Virus record (IMG/VR): IMGVR_UViG_3300039310_000426
Location: 1-55,431 of that record
Strand: one strand, 5' to 3'
From: a virus
Length of the DNA: 55,431 nt
Of the stretch, positions 14,554 to 21,529 are shown one piece after another (position 1 is the stretch's first letter; each line of letters begins with the position of its first letter). Below the pieces are notes generated by a model. That model had not been told where the DNA came from and searched no databases. It was given only the letters and a program-made list of their open reading frames with translations. Position numbers and translations under genes: made by a program.

Positions 14554-15205
14554 GACGCCGAGCGCCGACGAAATCGTGGCCTATGAGACGCTCCAGTGGG
14601 CCTTCGGCGGTCTGGTCGATGGCCGGCCGCTCCACGAGGTCTGCCTCGTCGGGGCGACCCACCACGGGACGCCGGGGCCGACGCTATGCGGCAAGGATCG
14701 GTTCGCCAAGGGCGGGCCCGGGTGGTCACTCGGCGGTGGTTGCACCGACCCTGACGCACTGTGCTGCCCCGGCTGCCTCGCCGCCTGCCTGGCGGATCAG
14801 AAGCCCGTGGAGGGCATCTTCCACGCCCTCTACGCAGCGGCGGGTGCCCCCACCCACCACTCGCACTCGGCCGATAACCCGGCACGCAACAGGAGATTCT
14901 CGGGAAGGGCGGTGACGAATCCTGCCAACCCCGGAGCGGTTGCCGAGATCACCATGCTCCAGCGCCAGGTGCACGACCTCGTGGCCCAACGGGATGAGCT
15001 GATCCGCCTCGCCGCCCGTCGGCGGTCGCTCCTTGAGGCGTGGGAACCCCGCGTCACCTGTCCCCAGTGCGGGGAACGGTACAGCGCGACGGCCTGCGGC
15101 CCAACCCATGCCCTCGTGCATGACGCTGTGACCTCGCGCCCCGATGAGCTGATCGCTGCGATGGGCAAGGGCGGTAGGGAGGCTCGGGAACGGCCGAATG
15201 GGTGA
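14546..15205 (+). CDS. Zinc-knuckle protein, probable fusion at the last junction copy
   Basis: 219 residues. The ATG at 14546 is preferred over one at 14537 because GAGGG then has usable spacing. The first half is Cys-rich (CCPGCLAACLAD). At 14873-14901 the junction repeat is read through as DNPARNRRFS. The second half has a coiled coil and a CPQCGERY zinc site, and could start separately at a GTG near 14911. This is the third apparent in-frame fusion at this repeat. Confidence 0.5.
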   Translation: MTETPSADEIVAYETLQWAFGGLVDGRPLHEVCLVGATHHGTPGPTLCGKDRFAKGGPGWSLGGGCTDPDALCCPGCLAACLADQKPVEGIFHALYAAAGAPTHHSHSADNPARNRRFSGRAVTNPANPGAVAEITMLQRQVHDLVAQRDELIRLAARRRSLLEAWEPRVTCPQCGERYSATACGPTHALVHDAVTSRPDELIAAMGKGGREARERPNG

Positions 15206-15572
15206 ACTCCGCGAGCGCTACTTCCCACTCAGAGAGATCATGGAGGCGTGCCGCTTCGCGGCTGACGGGGGCGTCGCCATCCACGAGAACCTTGACTACA
15301 GCGGGACCGTGATCGGCGGGAAAGCCAGGCGCGGGCCGTTCCTGCACGTCATGGCTGAGCTACCCGTGCTCCGCGACTGGGGCGAGCGGGAGGGGATGAG
15401 GGCGTCGTGGATCCAGGAGGCTCACGGTTGGTTCCCGCCTCACTTCGATGCCTTCGGATCACGGGCAACACGCATCCTGGCGCGGCTTGGGCACCCTGAG
15501 CGGCCAGAGAGCGCGGCGGCCGCTGCGCGCGACCTCTTCAATGACGCGACGAGCGGTCCTGACGACGACTGA
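15198..15572 (+). CDS. Hypothetical protein
   Basis: 124 residues starting at an ATG 8 bases before the upstream stop. Segments REIMEACRFAADGGVAIHEN and GWFPPHFDAFGSRATRIL look like a folded domain of unknown type. It ends with acidic DDD. Confidence 0.55.
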   Translation: MGELRERYFPLREIMEACRFAADGGVAIHENLDYSGTVIGGKARRGPFLHVMAELPVLRDWGEREGMRASWIQEAHGWFPPHFDAFGSRATRILARLGHPERPESAAAAARDLFNDATSGPDDD

Positions 15573-15584
15573 TGGCGGCCACGG

Positions 15585-15791
15585 ATGAGTCCCATCTGTT
15601 TCTGCTCCGCCGGGTGCGCCACCTCTGAGGGTGCCCGCGAGCACGACTTGCCGTGGCACGGGCTGCCGCCCTGCCCCTGCTGGTGCCACTGGGCGCCGAC
15701 CCCCTCCGGTCGGCGCCACCCCGCGATACTCAGGCAGGCGGCAGGGGGCGAGGAGCGGGTCCCCGCCCCCTCCACCGAGGTCAAGCGGTAA
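15585..15791 (+). CDS. Small Cys/His-rich protein
   Basis: 68 residues; the first 35 contain seven cysteines and three histidines (CFCSAGC, then CPCWCHW), a likely metal-binding module. The rest is low-complexity. The preceding 57 bases hold only an 18-codon ORF. Last gene of the rightward run, convergent with the gene at 15803. Confidence 0.45.
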   Translation: MSPICFCSAGCATSEGAREHDLPWHGLPPCPCWCHWAPTPSGRRHPAILRQAAGGEERVPAPSTEVKR

Positions 15792-15802
15792 CCGGAGGCC
15801 GG

Positions 15803-15976
15803 TTACTTGCGCTTGAACTGGCCGAGGCGGTTGCGCGGCTGACGCGCCCGGCTCCGGCCCTTCTTGTGGCTCTTGTGCCCCTTCTTGCCCATGTGCTTAT
15901 GGGGGTGGGAGTGGGTGTACACGGCGACCTCCGACGACGCCCCGTCCCGCAAGCGCTGCCCCCCGCACCGTACCAC
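15803..15976 (-). CDS. Small very basic His/Lys-rich protein
   Basis: 57 residues from a GTG; an internal ATG would give 29 residues. The middle is THSHPHKHMGKKGHKSHKKG and the end is RNRLGQFKRK. The THSH element resembles the HTHAH tails of the proteins at 40-45 kb, and RNRLGQF resembles RDxxGRF ends there. The composition suggests nucleic-acid binding or virion packaging. It was found by direct translation. Confidence 0.5.
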   Translation of the reverse strand: MVRCGGQRLRDGASSEVAVYTHSHPHKHMGKKGHKSHKKGRSRARQPRNRLGQFKRK

Positions 15977-16017
15977 GCCCCGGCCGCCCCGGGGAGCATC
16001 GACGGTGCGGTGTCCGG

Positions 16018-16428
16018 TTAAGGGTGGAGCCCTGAGAACGCCCCCACCAGCCCCCCCACCGCTCCCGCCACCACCGCGATGAGGAGCGGCACCCAGAGCT
16101 GCCAGGTGAGCCGCCGCCGCCGGCTGGGGCCTGCCTGCTGGAGCTCGCCGACGGTGGTGACCAGGCCATGCACCTCGTCGCGGATGTCGCCCAGGATGCC
16201 CTTGAGGCCGATGGTCGGGTCGCCGAGGAGGTCACGGCGGAGGGTCTCCTGGTCCAGCCGCACCATGCCCACGGCCCCGTTCAGGTCGTGCGCGCGCTCA
16301 AAGTGGCACTGACTGTCCGCCTCCAGCAACTCCATGCGGTAGGCGAGGTCGGACTCGCGCGGGCGCTTGGGGCGGCGGTGGGGTCGTGGCGTCAGCGGGA
16401 TCGCGACCGGCAGGCCCTCGCGGAGCAC
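16018..16428 (-). CDS. C-terminal-anchored membrane protein
   Basis: 136 residues. A basic N-terminus and a coiled-coil-like middle (MVRLDQETLRRDLLGD, IRDEVHGLVTTVGELQQ) are followed by a single C-terminal membrane helix (about 110-131). The GTG start lies one base after the upstream stop. A tail-anchored topology is likely. Confidence 0.6.
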   Translation of the reverse strand: MLREGLPVAIPLTPRPHRRPKRPRESDLAYRMELLEADSQCHFERAHDLNGAVGMVRLDQETLRRDLLGDPTIGLKGILGDIRDEVHGLVTTVGELQQAGPSRRRRLTWQLWVPLLIAVVAGAVGGLVGAFSGLHP

Positions 16429-16429
16429 T

Positions 16430-16618
16430 TCAGCACCCAGCGTCGGGCGAATCGTCCACGGGCGGTGGGCACCGGAGCCGCGATCTCTCCACCTCGCGAA
16501 CCGCCCGGCTCACATGGATGTCCAGGCGGCGCAGCCGGTCGCTGATCTCGCGCAGCACCTCGTCGCGGTCGCGGTGTGGGCGCAGCAGGGGGGCCAGGGC
16601 CACCAGCTTCACGTTCAC
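16430..16618 (-). CDS. Small helical protein
   Basis: 62 residues from a GTG overlapping the previous stop. One long amphipathic helix (RDEVLREISDRLRRLDIHVS) with a Cys-containing tail. The longer frame to 16708 is rejected because it would overlap the upstream gene heavily. Confidence 0.55.
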   Translation of the reverse strand: MNVKLVALAPLLRPHRDRDEVLREISDRLRRLDIHVSRAVREVERSRLRCPPPVDDSPDAGC

Positions 16619-17010
16619 GGTGCCCGCCTCCGCAGCCGCCCGGCCCGCCGGCGGTACTGGCGGGTGGCGTGGCGCTCCGCCCGCCGCTCGCAGCTGCCGC
16701 CCCGGCACTCCTCGGTCGGGTGCTGGAAGTGCCAGTCCTCGTGGCCCGCGCTCTTGGCGAGCTGCTCCTTCCAGGTCCTGGCCCCCACCTGGGGGTAGCG
16801 GGAGGGCGGGTCCAGCCAGATCCGGATCGGCTGGGCGCTGTCGAACGGGGTGAAGGCCAGGTCGCCAGCCGGGTTGCGCTGAGGGAGCACGATCACCCGG
16901 GGAGGCTTGGCCCGCCGCCCCACCATGCAGCGCTGGATGATCGCCCGCACCTCGGCGGTGGGGTACCGGGTGCGGTTGTCAACCTCCACCCCGGGTCGGA
17001 GGAGCGGCAT
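16615..17010 (-). CDS. Possible HEXXH zinc metallopeptidase-like protein
   Basis: 131 residues. GHEDWHFQHP contains HEDWH, an HEXXH pattern, and a glutamate-rich stretch (ERRAERHATR) follows about 20 residues later, where a third ligand could sit. The Arg-rich C-terminus (RQYRRRAGRLRRR) suggests association with nucleic acid or virion. The ATG at 17010 is chosen because the longer ORF would run through the AAA gene's end. Function inferred only from the motif. Confidence 0.45.
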   Translation of the reverse strand: MPLLRPGVEVDNRTRYPTAEVRAIIQRCMVGRRAKPPRVIVLPQRNPAGDLAFTPFDSAQPIRIWLDPPSRYPQVGARTWKEQLAKSAGHEDWHFQHPTEECRGGSCERRAERHATRQYRRRAGRLRRRAP

Positions 17011-17023
17011 CCCAGCCCTCCGG

Positions 17024-18040
17024 TCAGGCTGGCGCGGCGGCCCGGGGCCGGGGCTTCGGCGGCTTGGGCGCAGCCTTGCGGGTTGCAGTGCGTGCAGTGC
17101 GCGGTGGTGCGGTGCCCGGCGGCACGGCCGCCTCGGCGCCGCCAGCACGCCGGCGGATCCGCTCCGTCATCTCGCGGGCGAGCGCCGGGTTCTCCTTCTC
17201 CGCCCAGGCCACCTGCTCCGCATCCCGGATAGAGGTGGAGTGGGGGGCGACCTCGCTGGCGATCCGCTCCGCATCCTCCTCAGCCACCCCGTGGCGGGCC
17301 TGGAGCACCTTGCTCATCACCTCGCGCCGCTGGGGGAGGCTGTAGTGGGGGAGTTCGATCTCGATGAAGCGGTCGCGGAGTGCCGCCGACATCCGCTCCG
17401 GGTCGTTGGCGGCGGCGATCACCCGCAGATCCTTGACGATCTCCTGGATGTTGCCCACCTTGGCCGTGGACACCCGGCCCAGCATCAGCTCCAGGAGCGA
17501 CTCCTGGGCATCCCGATCCGCCTTCTCGATCTCGTCAATGAAGAGCACCCGGACGCGCGGGTCGGCGACCACCTTGGCGAGCGCGGCCGGGGTCATCTGC
17601 TTGCCGTCGATGTACTTGCCCTCCTCGGGCAGGGCCTCGCGGGTCGCCTGCATGAGGATGGACTTGCCGGTGCCGGGGTCGCCCACCAGGAGCACCGACT
17701 GGGGCGCCTCGCCCTCCACGCACATCCGGACGATGCCCCGCTCGTAGTCGAGACCGACGACGGTGTCATAGACCCCGGGGGGCAGGGTGATCCGCTGGCC
17801 CTCGAGGTCGGCCGCCTCCTGCTCCGCGATCACCGTCGCCCCGATGGTGTCGCCCAGGTGGACGCTCTCGCTGAGCGGCGGCAGCGGGCCGTACCGCTTC
17901 CCGTCCACCTCCTCGGTCACGAAGCTCCCCGTCATCCGCCCCGCCAGGGCGCCGCGGGCGGCCTCGCTCACCAGCGTCAGCGCTCCCCGGGTGACGAAGG
18001 TCGCGACCTCGCCAGCCGCATCGGGATCCAGACCGGCCAT
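17024..18040 (-). CDS. AAA+ ATPase (MoxR/RuvB-like)
   Basis: 338 residues. Walker A GDPGTGKS (about 119-126), Walker B VLFIDEIEKA (about 165-174) and sensor-1 AAAND (about 210). The N-terminal about 90 residues are unassigned and the C-terminal tail is Arg/Lys/Pro-rich. Proteins of this kind remodel protein or DNA complexes as hexamers. A TACGAT box lies 8 bases before the ATG with no Shine-Dalgarno, so it probably heads a leaderless operon with the genes to its left. A 71-base stretch (17260-17330) is duplicated at 34888-34959. Confidence 0.85.
   Translation of the reverse strand: MAGLDPDAAGEVATFVTRGALTLVSEAARGALAGRMTGSFVTEEVDGKRYGPLPPLSESVHLGDTIGATVIAEQEAADLEGQRITLPPGVYDTVVGLDYERGIVRMCVEGEAPQSVLLVGDPGTGKSILMQATREALPEEGKYIDGKQMTPAALAKVVADPRVRVLFIDEIEKADRDAQESLLELMLGRVSTAKVGNIQEIVKDLRVIAAANDPERMSAALRDRFIEIELPHYSLPQRREVMSKVLQARHGVAEEDAERIASEVAPHSTSIRDAEQVAWAEKENPALAREMTERIRRRAGGAEAAVPPGTAPPRTARTATRKAAPKPPKPRPRAAAPA
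17260..17330. repeat. 71-base direct repeat, copy 1 (in the AAA+ gene)
   Basis: Nearly identical to 34888-34959, in the same reading frame. The copies encode VMSKVLQARHGVAEEDAERI here and VMSEVLQARHGIPAEDAERI there. It shows a sequence exchange between two otherwise unrelated genes. Confidence 0.75.
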
Positions 18041-18048
18041 CGCGCCCT

Positions 18049-18054
18049 ATCGTA
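18049..18054 (-). promoter_or_regulatory. Leaderless-type -10 box for the AAA+ operon
   Basis: TACGAT on the minus strand, 8 bases before the ATG at 18040. There is no ribosome-binding site between them. No -35 is clear. Confidence 0.4.
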
Positions 18055-18086
18055 CCCGCCCGGTGGCGGGTGGCGGTGAGATCGCG

Positions 18087-18629
18087 TCAGCCGAGCCCGA
18101 TGTCCACGTGCACCATGCCGCCCTCGGCGCCGCTCTCCACCGAGGTCACCCCGGGCAGCCCCGCGAGCTCCTCCGAGAGCGGCTGCGGAGCCCGCCCCGT
18201 CTCGATGGACACGGGGCCCTCCAGCCTCACGGAGCTCACCGGAGGGGGCGCTGGGGGAGGGAGCGGCGGCGCGGGGCGGCGGGTCTGGGCGGCCCGCTGC
18301 AGGCAGAAGACGGCCAGGGCCAGGCCCGTGCCGGCCAGGTTCACCACCTTGAGCGGCGCCCCCACCTGGCCGAGGTTGGCCCCCACCACGGACCAGGAGC
18401 CCTGGATCGAGAGCAGGGCTGTCTCCAGCCCGTACGAGTCGGCGGTGAGCCCGGCCTTGACGCACAGCGACGCCAGCGCGAGCGCCGCCGCCGCCCCGCT
18501 CACCACCTTGGCTGAGACCCCGAGGCTGGGCAGCTGGGCCGCCACGATGGCCCACACCTGGAGGAGGGTGCACAGCGCCCCCTCGGCCGACTTGAGGTCG
18601 CGGGCGATCTGGGCGCGGAGCGCAGTCAC
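18087..18629 (-). CDS. Multi-span membrane protein
   Basis: 180 residues from a GTG overlapping the previous stop. About two or three hydrophobic helices lie between residues 20 and 100, then a Pro-rich linker and a C-terminal mini-domain ending GGMVHVDIGLG. Part of the run of envelope-type genes around 18-24 kb. Function unknown. Confidence 0.6.
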   Translation of the reverse strand: MTALRAQIARDLKSAEGALCTLLQVWAIVAAQLPSLGVSAKVVSGAAAALALASLCVKAGLTADSYGLETALLSIQGSWSVVGANLGQVGAPLKVVNLAGTGLALAVFCLQRAAQTRRPAPPLPPPAPPPVSSVRLEGPVSIETGRAPQPLSEELAGLPGVTSVESGAEGGMVHVDIGLG

Positions 18630-19165
18630 TTCCTGGGGTAGCGGAGCGCAGTCACGGCCACCCGCCGGGCGTGGGGCGGCCTCGGGTACTTGCCGCGCCG
18701 CTCCAGGGCGTCGATGCCGACCGCGATGGCGAGGATGCCCACCCCGGTCCCCAAGAGCCCCCAGAAGATCAGGTTGTCGCCCTTCCAGGCCTCCGCCTGG
18801 CCCTGCGCCCACTCCGCGATGGGCTCCAGGCGGATCTCCACGAGAGCCCCCTGCAGCGGCAGGAGCTGCTGGCTCTGGAAGTCCCCGAGGCTCATCCCGC
18901 CCGGCACCGTCCCCGCCTGGGTGAGGCCGCGCACCTGGGCGAGCACCGCACCGCAGACCGCCGCCGCCGGGCCGAGGCCGGCCGCCTGGTAGTCGGCGCA
19001 GGCCCACTCCAGCCACTCCTTCACCTGCCAGAGGGCGGCGAAGCACTCGTCCTCATACGGGGCGTGGATCGCCTCCTCGAGGTACACCTGGGCGGCCACC
19101 AGATCGGCGGAGGCCCCCGCCAGGGCGTCGGCGGGCAGCGGCAGCGTCACCAGGGCGTCGCTCAT
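18626..19165 (-). CDS. Membrane-tethered hypothetical protein
   Basis: 179 residues: an N-terminal helical domain of about 130 residues with three cysteines, one membrane helix (about 136-154) and a basic C-terminus. A CATAAT box 6 bases before the ATG with no Shine-Dalgarno implies a leaderless transcript starting this two-gene operon. Confidence 0.6.
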   Translation of the reverse strand: MSDALVTLPLPADALAGASADLVAAQVYLEEAIHAPYEDECFAALWQVKEWLEWACADYQAAGLGPAAAVCGAVLAQVRGLTQAGTVPGGMSLGDFQSQQLLPLQGALVEIRLEPIAEWAQGQAEAWKGDNLIFWGLLGTGVGILAIAVGIDALERRGKYPRPPHARRVAVTALRYPRK

Positions 19166-19171
19166 GGGCCG

Positions 19172-19177
19172 ATTATG
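19172..19177 (-). promoter_or_regulatory. Leaderless-type -10 box downstream of the tRNA
   Basis: CATAAT on the minus strand, 6 bases before the ATG at 19165, the same spacing as for the XRE repressor. The -35 region has only a weak match. It separates the tRNA transcript from the membrane-protein operon. Confidence 0.45.
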
Positions 19178-19268
19178 ACCCTGTCAGAGCGCCACTGCGG
19201 GAGATCACACCGATCTCCTGACGCCTCGTCAGACCTCCTCAGACGGTGTCACAAGAGCACATCTGACA

Positions 19269-19343
19269 TGGTCTGGACGGGAGGGCTCGAACCTCCGACC
19301 CCGTGCGCCCGAGGCACGTGCGCTACCGCTGCGCCACGCCCAG
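19269..19343 (-). tRNA. tRNA-Pro (anticodon CGG)
   Basis: 75 bases including an encoded CCA end. Acceptor CTGGGCG pairs with CGTCCAG, with one G-U pair. The D stem is GCGC/GCGC, the anticodon stem CGTGC/GCACG closes the loop CTCGGGC, and the T stem GGAGG/CCTCC closes TTCGAGC. All arms fold by eye. The anticodon CGG reads CCG, a codon expected to be common in this GC-rich DNA. Confidence 0.93.
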
Positions 19344-19351
19344 GTGGGGAA

Positions 19352-19388
19352 CGGCCCGCCCGCAAACGTGAGCCGTCCCGGCGGGCCG
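19352..19388. terminator. Strong GC hairpin upstream of the tRNA
   Basis: CGGCCCGCC (19352-19360) and GGCGGGCCG (19380-19388) form a perfect 9-bp stem with a 19-base loop. It lies between the tRNA and the next leftward gene's stop, where it could end transcription arriving from 19417. No T-run follows. Confidence 0.45.
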
Positions 19389-19416
19389 CGATCCTCGCTC
19401 GCAGTGTACCGCCCGC

Positions 19417-19737
19417 TCAGACCTCGCGCCAGGAGTGGCCCTCGTCCAGGTAGCCGTGCCAGCTACCGTCGGGCTCGCGCTCGCTGATGAAGCCCTGGTG
19501 GAGGATGCTGTTGCGGATCTCCAGGCTGCCGTCGGCGCACTCCCGGAAGGTGTGCGGCGGCGAGACGACGTGGTGGGGGATGTCGCCCACCTGGCCGTTG
19601 GGGAGCAGGTAGAAGACGGCGGGCTTGTCGCCCGTGAAGCCGAGGAGCGGTCCGCAGTAGTCGCCGGGCCGCTCGAACTCGGGAGGCCGCGCGATGCCGT
19701 CCTCCCCCACCACCGGTTGCAGCCGCCGGCCGATCAT
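19417..19737 (-). CDS. Conserved phage-type hypothetical protein
   Basis: 106 residues. The pattern GDYCGPLLGFTGDKPAVFYLLPNG ... PHTFRECADGSLEI ... HGYLDEGHSWREV looks like a compact conserved domain that I associate with phage genomes but cannot name. The ATG at 19737 overlaps the hydrolase gene's stop. Confidence 0.55.
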   Translation of the reverse strand: MIGRRLQPVVGEDGIARPPEFERPGDYCGPLLGFTGDKPAVFYLLPNGQVGDIPHHVVSPPHTFRECADGSLEIRNSILHQGFISEREPDGSWHGYLDEGHSWREV

Positions 19738-20261
19738 CGGCGCTCGAGCAGCGTCCACCCGCCGGCCTTCGGCCCCAGCGCGTAGACCGTGGCGGGGGCG
19801 TCCCACTCCTCGTCGGTGCCCATGTCGATGTCCGCGCGGGTCAGCGCGTACGCGGCGGCGCCCGAGCAGAAGTCGGTCCCCTGGAGGCCGAGGCGGAGCT
19901 TGGAGCCGGTCAGGAACATCAGCACCTCGCTCAGGATCCCCACCCAGCCGTAGCCCTCGCGGTGGGCGGCCAGCTCGCGCATGGCGGCCACGCACGGGGC
20001 GGCGCCGGCAGGCCCGTACGGGGGCATCCATGCCTGCCAGGCCGCCCAACCGCCCTCCCGATCCAGAGCCCAGGGCACGACCCCCTGGGGACGCGCCTCG
20101 ATCACCTCGCCGGGGGCGACGCAGACGGCCACGTGGTTCCAATAGGCGGGGTCGCCTGGCCCCCGCCCCCGCCCGTACCGGCGACTCTCGCCAAGCCGGA
20201 TCAGCGCCGGCCCGATGCCCGCGTTGCGGACGAAGATGATGGCTCCCGGCGTGACGCTCAC
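19734..20261 (-). CDS. Permuted NlpC/P60 (YiiX-like) hydrolase candidate
   Basis: 175 residues from a GTG. The sequence fits a circularly permuted papain-like fold: GAIIFVRN near the start, a histidine in WNHVAVCV, VIEARPQGVV, and a probable catalytic cysteine in GTDFCSGAAAYAL. Members cleave peptidoglycan peptides or related amides. Together with the hydrolases at 30-32 kb and 47 kb it suggests a role in entry or lysis. No signal peptide. Confidence 0.65.
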   Translation of the reverse strand: MSVTPGAIIFVRNAGIGPALIRLGESRRYGRGRGPGDPAYWNHVAVCVAPGEVIEARPQGVVPWALDREGGWAAWQAWMPPYGPAGAAPCVAAMRELAAHREGYGWVGILSEVLMFLTGSKLRLGLQGTDFCSGAAAYALTRADIDMGTDEEWDAPATVYALGPKAGGWTLLERR

Positions 20262-20767
20262 GGCAGCCGGAGCGCCTCGCCGTGGGTCAGCCCCCACTCG
20301 CCAGCGAACCGCTCCACCCGGCCCAGGTCGGCGGTGGCGGGGACGGGCAGCAGCATCACCCCGTACCGCTCCGCCAGGCGGTGCTCCAGGGGGCTGTCGC
20401 CGAAGAGGGCGAGGATCTCGGCCCGCCGCGCCCGCCACCCATGGCCGCAGAGTTGCACCGTCCCGAGGCCCCCCACCACCGCGCACATGGGTGGGCGCAG
20501 CAGCGGCGGGCGCTGGCGCTGGGCGTCCAGGTAGTGCTCGAGCGCCACGAGGTGGGCGAAGGCGTGGAAGCCGCAGCCGAGCCGCTGCGGCCGCCCGCCG
20601 GCAAGGGCGGTGGCGACGGGGTGCAGGGCGGGCGGGCCCGAGCAACCGGGGTGGTCGCAGGAGGCGGCGTTGACACCGATCTGCCACACCCGAAAGAACG
20701 CCCAGGAGCGGAGCTCGCCGCCGTGCACATCTGCCGCCTCGAAGGCGCGGAAGCCCACCACCCTCAC
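20258..20767 (-). CDS. Conserved hypothetical protein with CGFHA motif
   Basis: 169 residues. A pattern of RVWQIG, CDHPGC, GCGFHAF, GGLGTVQLCGHGWRARRAEI resembles a family seen in actinobacterial phages that carries one conserved Cys-Gly-x-x-Ala segment and a GWRA motif. Function unknown. The GTG start overlaps the previous stop. Confidence 0.55.
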   Translation of the reverse strand: MRVVGFRAFEAADVHGGELRSWAFFRVWQIGVNAASCDHPGCSGPPALHPVATALAGGRPQRLGCGFHAFAHLVALEHYLDAQRQRPPLLRPPMCAVVGGLGTVQLCGHGWRARRAEILALFGDSPLEHRLAERYGVMLLPVPATADLGRVERFAGEWGLTHGEALRLP

Positions 20768-20895
20768 GCCGGCACCCGCTCCGGCACCCGCTCCGGCTCC
20801 CGCTCCGGCTCCCGCTCCGGCGCCGGCTCCTGCGGCTCCACCGCAGGCTCCTGCTCCGGCATCTCCACGGTGCGGACCGGCTCGCCGATGTCCAT
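20764..20895 (-). CDS. 43-residue acidic protein with PERE/PERV repeats
   Basis: MDIGEPVRTVEMPEQEP is followed by five tandem four-residue units (PEREPEREPERVPERV). The DNA is a tandem array of about 12 bases that could expand or contract by slippage. GTGA overlap with the next gene. Probably disordered; role unknown. Confidence 0.55.
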   Translation of the reverse strand: MDIGEPVRTVEMPEQEPAVEPQEPAPEREPEREPERVPERVPA

Positions 20896-20900
20896 GGCCC

Positions 20901-21116
20901 TCAGCCCCGCGCGGGGGGCGCTCCCCGGCCCCGGATGATCCCCCCGGAGGCGATCAGCAGCGCCGCCACCGTCCCGATCGGGATCGCCTGCTCCACCGCC
21001 TGGGCCTCTGTCTCCGGGGGGCGGCGGGTGAACACCCGGGCCGCCTCGAGGGCGATGAAGAGGAGCCCCACCATCATCAGCCCGTCGCCCGCCACCTGGA
21101 GCCGCGTCGCCGCCAT
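20901..21116 (-). CDS. Small two-helix membrane protein
   Basis: 71 residues: membrane helices at about 9-27 and 46-63, with a charged loop (RRPPETEAQAVEQ) between. It lies in a chain of membrane proteins. No Shine-Dalgarno is obvious. Confidence 0.6.
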   Translation of the reverse strand: MAATRLQVAGDGLMMVGLLFIALEAARVFTRRPPETEAQAVEQAIPIGTVAALLIASGGIIRGRGAPPARG

Positions 21117-21124
21117 GACCGGCC

Positions 21125-21526
21125 TCAGAGGATGCCCGGTGCGGAGACGGCGAGGGCTGGGCTGGCCACCGCCCGGTGCGAGGGGGTCATTGCGCCCGCT
21201 GCGATGTCGGGGAGATTCCACACGACGTGGGACCAGGCGTATCCGAAGTTCAGCCCCTCAGCGAGCGCGGCCCCGCCCAGGGTGGCCGCCCCCACCCCCA
21301 CCCAGTTCCACGCGCTCAGGCCGTGTCCCGGCGGCTCCGACTGGAGCAGGAGCGCGATCCCCAGACCGGCCGCCGCCAGCGAGCCGACCGCAATACCGAC
21401 CGTCATGGGGTTGAGGTTGGCGGATGGGTTGGTCGCGTTCCGGGGCGGCAGGATGTGGATCACATCGTCGGCGGCCCCACCCGCGCCCGCCCCGAGCAGC
21501 GCCGCCCCGATGGCGTGATGGGCCAT
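21125..21526 (-). CDS. Membrane protein with LAVSAPGIL C-terminus
   Basis: 133 residues with hydrophobic segments at about 5-20, 44-62 and 74-95. It ends ASPALAVSAPGIL, nearly the same nine-residue end as the upstream gene (21530-22774). The shared tail is also visible in the DNA. A sorting or assembly signal, or a recent 3'-end duplication, are both possible. Confidence 0.6.
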   Translation of the reverse strand: MAHHAIGAALLGAGAGGAADDVIHILPPRNATNPSANLNPMTVGIAVGSLAAAGLGIALLLQSEPPGHGLSAWNWVGVGAATLGGAALAEGLNFGYAWSHVVWNLPDIAAGAMTPSHRAVASPALAVSAPGIL

Positions 21527-21529
21527 GGC

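Larger units (their letters stand above)
11199..14901 (+). repeat. Array of 12 gene-junction repeats (core AGCAGAGATTCCCATG)
   Basis: Copies near 11199, 11861, 12129, 12417, 12583, 12828, 12982, 13127, 14052, 14250, 14509 and 14888. Four exact cores are at 12828-12843, 12982-12997, 14052-14067 and (with one C added on the left) 12585-12601. Four copies have GATAAC exactly 9 bases upstream (11846, 12813, 14037, 14873). Each lies at the end of one gene and usually contains the next start codon. Translated, they give tails DN-x3-SRDSH or NSRDSH. Confidence 0.85.

Noticed and set aside
11199-14901. Integron-type attC cassette array
   Set aside because: The repeats are short, lack attC core sites (RYYYAAC with inverted partners) and imperfect hairpins, and overlap coding sequence; no tyrosine integrase is nearby.
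19352-19388. Phage attachment site in the tRNA
   Set aside because: No duplicated tRNA 3' segment or tyrosine integrase is seen near the tRNA; the hairpin fits termination better.
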